From contig JAZUBL010000078.1 of NCBI GenBank assembly GCA_045638545.1, positions 1-41,778 on the forward strand: 41,778 nucleotides of DNA, read 5' to 3'. Below, in pieces: positions 37,298 through 41,778 of this stretch; position 1 is the stretch's first letter; every line of letters starts with the position of its first letter. Source of the stretch: UMGS1071 sp045638545. Its GTDB lineage: Bacteria > Bacillota > Clostridia > Oscillospirales > Acutalibacteraceae. Under the pieces are notes generated by a model. That model did not search any database and was not told the origin of the DNA. It saw nothing but the letters and a program-made list of their open reading frames with translations. The position numbers were made by a program, and so were the translations under genes.

Positions 37298-38581
37298 ATG
37301 AAAGTTAAAGTTACACCACAGGTACTGGCGGAGGGTGAAATACCGCAAATTAAAATTCCGCCGTCAAAAAGCATGGCGCACAGAGCAATCATCTGTGCAT
37401 CGCTGGCAAATGGTACCAGCCGTATTGATAACATCGACTACTCAGATGATATTTTGGCAACTATCAGCGGCATGGAACAGCTGGGTGCTGTGATCGTACG
37501 TGGAGAAGATCATCTGGTCATCACCGGTATTTCTGATCTTCGCCAACTGAAAACCAATTGCATTGACTGTAACGAATCCGGCTCCACCCTGCGGTTCTTT
37601 ATTCCAATTTTCACATTATCCGGCAGACCGGTATCATTTACAGGCCGCAATCGACTGCTCAAGCGGCCGCAGGGTATTTATGAGACCTTATACCGTGAGC
37701 GCAATTTGAAATTTGAGCAGAGAGAAGATCACATTCTCGTGGAGGGCAGTCTTCCAGCCGGACATTATGAACTGGACGGCAACGTCAGTTCTCAGTTTAT
37801 TACCGGCCTGCTGTTTGCGCTGCCAATGCTGCAGGGTGATTCTACAATTGTGATTCGTCCACCATTTGAGTCTCGCTCTTATATTCTTCTGACATTACAG
37901 GTGATGGAGGAATTCGGTGTCAAAGCAGAATTTGCCGATGAAAATACCCTCGTTATTCCAGGTGGTCAGCAGTATCAGCCAAAGGATTATACAGTAGAAG
38001 GCGACTTCTCTCAGCTTGCGTTTTTTGCTGTGCTGGGTGCCGCAGGCAGAGATATCCACTGCATTGGTATGCGCCATGATTCCAAACAGGGCGATAAAGC
38101 AATTCTTGATTTTATTACAGCAGCCGGCGGCAGCGTGATGGAAACAGAGGAAGGTTATTTTGTGAAAAAATCACCGCTGACAGGTAACCGAATTTCCATC
38201 GGCGATTGCCCGGATCTCGGCCCGATCCTCACTGTGCTCGCCATGTATTCGGAAGGAACCACGGTGATCTGTGATGCAGAGCGGCTTCGTTATAAGGAAT
38301 CCGACCGTATTGCGGCGATGGAGGAAGAACTCACGAAACTGGGCGTTGCCATCCACAGCACAGAAGGCGAAATGATTATTGAGGGAAAGTTATCCTATAG
38401 CTGTAAGAACGAATTAGCAGGACATACCGATCATCGCATCGTGATGAGCCTTTCCGTAGCAGCAGTATGCGGTGGATTTTCCGTTATCATTAACGGTGCT
38501 GAGTGCATTAATAAATCCTATCCAGGCTTTTTTCAGGATCTGGAACTGGCTGGTGTGAAAGTTGAGGTGCTGGAGCAGTGA
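37298..38581 (+). CDS. aroA: EPSP synthase (3-phosphoshikimate 1-carboxyvinyltransferase)
   Basis: A 427-residue two-domain enzyme that adds the enolpyruvyl group of PEP to shikimate 3-phosphate. Seen: PPSKSMAHRAIICASLANGTS near 23-43 with the phosphate-binding Lys and Arg, NESGSTLRFF near 91 (an NESG variant of the usual N-S/A-G-T loop), GNVSSQFITGLLFALP near 165, EGDFSQLAFF near 234 and RYKESDRIAAM near 330. The start is at 37298, where TTAGGAA precedes the ATG; the 20 codons upstream overlap the previous gene. The glyphosate class is not assigned. Confidence 0.95.
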   Translation: MKVKVTPQVLAEGEIPQIKIPPSKSMAHRAIICASLANGTSRIDNIDYSDDILATISGMEQLGAVIVRGEDHLVITGISDLRQLKTNCIDCNESGSTLRFFIPIFTLSGRPVSFTGRNRLLKRPQGIYETLYRERNLKFEQREDHILVEGSLPAGHYELDGNVSSQFITGLLFALPMLQGDSTIVIRPPFESRSYILLTLQVMEEFGVKAEFADENTLVIPGGQQYQPKDYTVEGDFSQLAFFAVLGAAGRDIHCIGMRHDSKQGDKAILDFITAAGGSVMETEEGYFVKKSPLTGNRISIGDCPDLGPILTVLAMYSEGTTVICDAERLRYKESDRIAAMEEELTKLGVAIHSTEGEMIIEGKLSYSCKNELAGHTDHRIVMSLSVAAVCGGFSVIINGAECINKSYPGFFQDLELAGVKVEVLEQ

Positions 38582-39429
38582 TTTCTAATTACAAAAATAT
38601 TCTTATTGTTGGCCTCGGCCTCATTGGCGGCAGTTATGCAAAGGGCCTGCGCAAACATGGCTGCAGCATTTCGGCAATCACTCGCAGCCAGAGTACCATT
38701 GATTATGCGCTGGAGCATAACATCATTGACAAAGGCACCACAGCAGAAGATCCTGCTTTTATCGGCGAAGCAGACCTCGTGATTTTTGGCCTCTATCCAA
38801 CTACAATGGTGGACTGGATTGAAAGAAATCAGCAGTACTTCAAAAGTGGTGCGTTACTGACTGATGTATCCGGTGTAAAATGCGGTATTGTAGATAAAAT
38901 TCAGTCCTTCCTCCGAGAAGATGTAGAGTTTATCGGTTCACACCCAATGGCCGGAAAAGAAGTTTACGGCGTGGAAAACAGTGACGATGCAATTTTCAAA
39001 GGCGCAAACTTTATTGTAACGCCAACAGAAAAAAATAGTCCGGAAGCCATTGCGCTGGCAAAAAATCTTGCAGAGATTCTGCAGTTTGGCCACATTACAG
39101 AGCTGACCATTGAAGAACATGATGAGATGATCGGCTTCGTTTCTCAGCTGACCCATGCTGTTGCTGTGAGCTTGATGAACACCAGTGATAATACACACCT
39201 GAAGGATTACACCGGTGACTCCTTCCGCGACCTGACCCGCATTGCAAAGATCAATGAAACTATGTGGAGTGAGCTGTTCTTCTTAAATAAGAAAAACTTA
39301 GTGCGCGAGATTGATGACTTTATTGCATCTCTGGAAAATCTGAAGCAGACAATTGTTCAGGAAGATGAAGCAGCCATTAAAAAGCTGTTCATTCAGTCCA
39401 CAGAACGCAGAAAATATTTTGATAAATAA
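38578..39429 (+). CDS. tyrA: Prephenate dehydrogenase
   Basis: A 283-residue NAD(P)-dependent enzyme that oxidatively decarboxylates prephenate to 4-hydroxyphenylpyruvate on the way to tyrosine. The Rossmann start VGLGLIGGSYAKGLRKHG lies at 11-28, followed by DLVIFGLYPTTM near 64, DVSGVKCGI near 101 and GSHPMAGKEVYGVENS near 121 with the conserved His and Gly-Lys. There is no chorismate mutase or ACT domain, so feedback by tyrosine may be weak or act on the DAHP synthase. The start is GTG, overlapping the aroA stop (GTGA). It closes the aro operon. Confidence 0.93.
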   Translation: MISNYKNILIVGLGLIGGSYAKGLRKHGCSISAITRSQSTIDYALEHNIIDKGTTAEDPAFIGEADLVIFGLYPTTMVDWIERNQQYFKSGALLTDVSGVKCGIVDKIQSFLREDVEFIGSHPMAGKEVYGVENSDDAIFKGANFIVTPTEKNSPEAIALAKNLAEILQFGHITELTIEEHDEMIGFVSQLTHAVAVSLMNTSDNTHLKDYTGDSFRDLTRIAKINETMWSELFFLNKKNLVREIDDFIASLENLKQTIVQEDEAAIKKLFIQSTERRKYFDK

Positions 39430-39432
39430 TAG

Positions 39433-39470
39433 AAAAGGATGTTTGCGCTGGCAGACATCCTTTTGTTTTT
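39433..39470 (+). terminator. Terminator of the aro operon
   Basis: AAAAGGATGT / ACATCCTTTT with an inner TGC / GCA helix, followed by GTTTTT. It directly precedes the ispD promoter. Confidence 0.87.
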
Positions 39471-39471
39471 A

Positions 39472-39480
39472 TGCTATAAT
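39472..39480 (+). promoter_or_regulatory. Extended -10 promoter of ispD
   Basis: TGC-TATAAT (TATAAT at 39475-39480). No good -35 box is seen because the aro terminator occupies that place, so the extended -10 must carry most of the recognition. Confidence 0.65.
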
Positions 39481-39517
39481 TGTCTTAGAAATTCATTGAG
39501 AAATGGAGTGAGTACAG

Positions 39518-40240
39518 ATGAAACGGAAGAATGTTGCAGCTGTTCTGGCAGGCGGTGTTGGTTCCCGCTTTGGCTCTGCGCTGCCAAAGCAGTTTGTGGA
39601 GGTTGCTGGCAAAACTATCATTGAACACAGTGTGACGGCTTTTGAAGAGAACACCAGCATTGACGAAATTGTTGTTGTGATGCACAAAGATTACATCGAT
39701 CATTTTGAGAAAATCAGAAAAGAAAATGACTGGAAAAAGCTTGTGAAAGTGCTGGATGGCGGCAATGAACGATATATGTCCAGCCTTGCGGCAATTCAGG
39801 CCTATGAGGGCCAGAATGTAAATCTGATTTTCCACGATGCTGTTCGTCCTCTTGTGTCGGATGACGTGATCACAGAAGTAGTGAAAACACTGGAACAGCA
39901 TGAAGCGCTGGGCGTTGCTGTACCTGCAACTGATACGATCATTCAGGTAGAGAAAGAAACAATGACCATCGTAAATGTTCCGGATCGTTCTGTACTGTTT
40001 AATATTCAGACACCGCAAGCCTTTCATTGGGAGACTATTGCAGCAGCTTATGAAAAAGCCATGCAGGATCCTGATTTTAAAGCAACAGATGACTGCGGCG
40101 TTGTGAAAAAATATCTGCCGGAAGTGCCGATTCATGTAGTCATCGGTAGCTCTCAGAATATCAAACTGACTTATCCGGAAGATCTGCATCTGGCAGACAA
40201 ACTGCTGCAGCTGATTACTGAACAGGAAAATGAAAATTAA
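39518..40240 (+). CDS. ispD: 2-C-methyl-D-erythritol 4-phosphate cytidylyltransferase (IspD) or related
   Basis: A 240-residue nucleotidyltransferase that activates MEP with CTP in the non-mevalonate isoprenoid pathway. Seen: the CTP loop AVLAGGVGSRFGS near 8-20 followed by LPKQF, GGNERYMSS near 84, HDAVRPLVS near 107-115 and VPATDTI near 138. The T-x-x-D-D segment near 190 (FKATDDCGVV) is also typical. The family overlaps in sequence with TarI-type ribitol-phosphate cytidylyltransferases, and the NERYMSS stretch is not the usual IspD TRQxSV form, so an envelope polymer role is the main alternative. No ispF lies next to it. GGAGTG precedes the ATG. Confidence 0.78.
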   Translation: MKRKNVAAVLAGGVGSRFGSALPKQFVEVAGKTIIEHSVTAFEENTSIDEIVVVMHKDYIDHFEKIRKENDWKKLVKVLDGGNERYMSSLAAIQAYEGQNVNLIFHDAVRPLVSDDVITEVVKTLEQHEALGVAVPATDTIIQVEKETMTIVNVPDRSVLFNIQTPQAFHWETIAAAYEKAMQDPDFKATDDCGVVKKYLPEVPIHVVIGSSQNIKLTYPEDLHLADKLLQLITEQENEN

Positions 40241-40247
40241 AGCATAG

Positions 40248-40281
40248 AAAAAACGCTTCCTTTTTACGGGAAGCGTTTTTT
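40248..40281. terminator. Bidirectional terminator between ispD and metH
   Basis: AAAAACGCTTCC / GGAAGCGTTTTT with an 8-nt loop, symmetric with A-run and T-run. It serves both convergent genes. Confidence 0.9.
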
Positions 40282-40293
40282 ATTTAATGATAT

Positions 40294-41778
40294 TTATTCG
40301 TGACCGAACAGTTTGTGTGCGTAGTGAACAGCGCCCATTGCATCTTTGGAGTAAGAATCGGCGTGGATCATGTCAGCGTATTCCTGTGTGAGAACAGCGC
40401 CGCCAACCATAATTTTGCATTCCGGTGCCTGCGCGTGAAGCTGCTTGATGGTTTCTTCCATGTTCACAACGGTGGTGGTCATCAGCGCGCTGAGACCAAC
40501 AAGCTTTACGTCCTGCGCCAGAACAGCATCTACAATAGTCTGCGGATCAACGTCTTTGCCCAGATCGATTACATCGTAGCTGTAATTTTCCAGCAGAACT
40601 TTTACAATGTTCTTGCCGATGTCATGGATGTCGCCTTTTACAGTTGCCAGAATAATTTTTTCCTTCTTGGTTTCCACTGCGCCAATGCTGCTCAGGTGAT
40701 CTTTGATCGCTTCAAATGCAGCTTTTGCAGCTTCAGCGCTCATAAGGAGCTGTGGAAGGAAGAGGGTGCCTTTTTCAAACTTCTTGCCTACTTCATCAAG
40801 TGCCGGGATCAGCTCGCTGTTGATGATTTCCAGCGGTTCTGTTGTTTTTACAAGTTCGTTTGCGCTGGCGTGTGCGCTCTCTTTAAGACCTTTCAGAATT
40901 GCCTGAGAGAGGCTCATTTCAGATGCAGCAGCATTTGGGGCTGCTGCAGGCTGCTGATTTGCATAAACAGAGATATAGTCCATGCACTGCTGGTCGATAC
41001 CGGTAAGAGCACAGTAAGAATAGTATGCCGCCATCATTGGTTTGGAATTTGGGTTGATAATCGCACCGCTGAGACCGTTTTGCAGCGCCATGGTGAAAAA
41101 GGCTGTATTAACGTTCTCACGCTGCGGCAGGCCAAAGGAAATATTGGAAACACCGAGGCTTGTTTTCAGGCCAAGCTCGTCGCGGATCAATTCCAGCGCT
41201 TTCAGGGTAACAGCTGCTGCATTCTGTTCTGCGCTGATGGTCATTGCAAGGGCGTCAACAATGATATCCTTCTTTTCAATGCCGTAAGTGGCTGCAGTTT
41301 CCATGATTTTTCGGGCAATTTCCAGTCGGCCTTCTGCTGTGTTTGGAATACCGTCTTCGTCCAGTGTCAGAGCAATAACGGTGCCGCCGTATTTTTGTAC
41401 CAGCGGGAAGACAGCTTCCATGCTTTCCTTTTTGCCGTTCACGGAGTTGATCAGCGGCTTACCATTGTAGATGCGCATTGCGCGTTCCATGGCAGCAATG
41501 TTGGTGGTATCAATCTGCAGCGGCAAGTCGATGATGCTCTGCAGTTCCTGCACAGCGTCTTCCATCATTTTTACTTCATCAATTTCCGGCAGGCCAACGT
41601 TAACATCCAGAATATGTGCGCCGTTCTGCTGCTGTGCAACACCTTCACGGAGAATGTAATCCATGTCATGGTTGCGCAGTGCTTCTTTAAAACGGGATTT
41701 TCCGGTTGTGTTGATGCGTTCGCCAATGATAATCGGGCGCTCCTCAAATGCAACGGCTTTTGCATAGGAAGAAACAAC
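40294..41778 (-). CDS. metH: Cobalamin-dependent methionine synthase, C-terminal part (partial)
   Basis: The frame is open to the right edge; 494 residues are present. The N-terminal part seen here is the pterin-binding (methyl-tetrahydrofolate) barrel, with RPIIIGERINTTGKSRF and DMDYILREGVAQQQNGAHILDVN. Then follow a cap of helices after a short Ala/Pro linker and the B12-binding Rossmann domain with GDIHDIGKNIVKVLL, containing the cobalt-ligand His, and GLSALMTTT. The protein ends after this domain, so the SAM-dependent reactivation domain of the Escherichia coli type is absent, as in many anaerobes. A homocysteine-binding domain should lie upstream, outside the window. It would use homocysteine released by the SahH homologue to make methionine. 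Confidence 0.9.
   Translation of the reverse strand, partial: VVSSYAKAVAFEERPIIIGERINTTGKSRFKEALRNHDMDYILREGVAQQQNGAHILDVNVGLPEIDEVKMMEDAVQELQSIIDLPLQIDTTNIAAMERAMRIYNGKPLINSVNGKKESMEAVFPLVQKYGGTVIALTLDEDGIPNTAEGRLEIARKIMETAATYGIEKKDIIVDALAMTISAEQNAAAVTLKALELIRDELGLKTSLGVSNISFGLPQRENVNTAFFTMALQNGLSGAIINPNSKPMMAAYYSYCALTGIDQQCMDYISVYANQQPAAAPNAAASEMSLSQAILKGLKESAHASANELVKTTEPLEIINSELIPALDEVGKKFEKGTLFLPQLLMSAEAAKAAFEAIKDHLSSIGAVETKKEKIILATVKGDIHDIGKNIVKVLLENYSYDVIDLGKDVDPQTIVDAVLAQDVKLVGLSALMTTTVVNMEETIKQLHAQAPECKIMVGGAVLTQEYADMIHADSYSKDAMGAVHYAHKLFGHE

Noticed and set aside
36280..37434. A 384-residue open frame on the minus strand
   Set aside because: Antisense to DAHP synthase, whose catalytic motifs are complete on the plus strand. 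Composition is rich in Cys, Asn and Ile without any domain.

Overview
The window reads as chromosome from a low-to-mid GC Gram-positive anaerobe, most likely a gut member of class Clostridia (Oscillospiraceae/Ruminococcaceae type). The evidence is strong AGGAGG-type ribosome sites, frequent TTG and GTG starts, a Trp-specifier T-box, a glycine riboswitch, a non-mevalonate isoprenoid gene (ispD), lipoproteins with short lipoboxes and compact operons ended by GC hairpins plus T-runs. The species cannot be named from the sequence alone. No rRNA, tRNA, CRISPR array, transposase or prophage was seen.

Layout. 1-5900: cell-envelope block with the end of a fibronectin-III/SH3 surface protein, a two-gene polysaccharide ABC exporter, a GtrB/GtrA pair, a monotopic sugar-phosphate transferase with an odd N-terminal extension, and a second family-2 glycosyltransferase. 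5930-6950: a resolvase-like protein without its catalytic serine, divergent from three very small genes. 7002-8720: Na+/alanine(glycine) symporter under a glycine riboswitch. 8782-10343: CapA-like lipoprotein. 10409-12848: trpBA behind a tryptophan T-box. 12942-14957: ZIP metal transporter and a His/Cys-repeat metal-binding protein with a Fur-like palindrome. 15075-20730: a six-gene operon with two acetyltransferases, two adenosine-type deaminases, purine nucleoside phosphorylase and an adenosylhomocysteinase homologue. 20878-21172: a 53-residue basic protein. 21208-21862: bioY. 21874-24523: three tandem, separately transcribed zinc-ribbon membrane proteins. 24531-26299: two overlapping small genes, an XRE regulator and an AT-rich DUF6273 lipoprotein. 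26306-29915: ACT-domain protein, phenylacetate-CoA-ligase-like enzyme and Na+/solute symporter. 30144-32313: DD-carboxypeptidase lipoprotein and a zinc-ribbon/LRR protein. 32359-39429: a shikimate supra-operon (aroB, aroC, fused aroE-aroK, aroQ, DAHP synthase, aroA, tyrA). 39475-40240: ispD. 40294 to the right edge: C-terminal part of cobalamin-dependent methionine synthase.

How the genes work together. The shikimate operon encodes all seven steps to chorismate plus prephenate dehydrogenase, while trpBA is controlled separately by charged tRNA-Trp. The 15-20 kb operon looks like S-adenosylhomocysteine (SAH) recycling by a deamination-first route. The SahH homologue keeps the catalytic residues but has Glu53 and Lys55 where classical enzymes have the Thr and Glu/Gln that read the adenine amino group. 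It also lacks the usual C-terminal NAD tail. With two SAH/MTA/adenosine deaminase homologues and DeoD beside it, the simplest model is SAH to S-inosylhomocysteine, then inosine plus homocysteine, then hypoxanthine, with homocysteine going to MetH. This is the most interesting system in the window. It is an inference from sequence and context.
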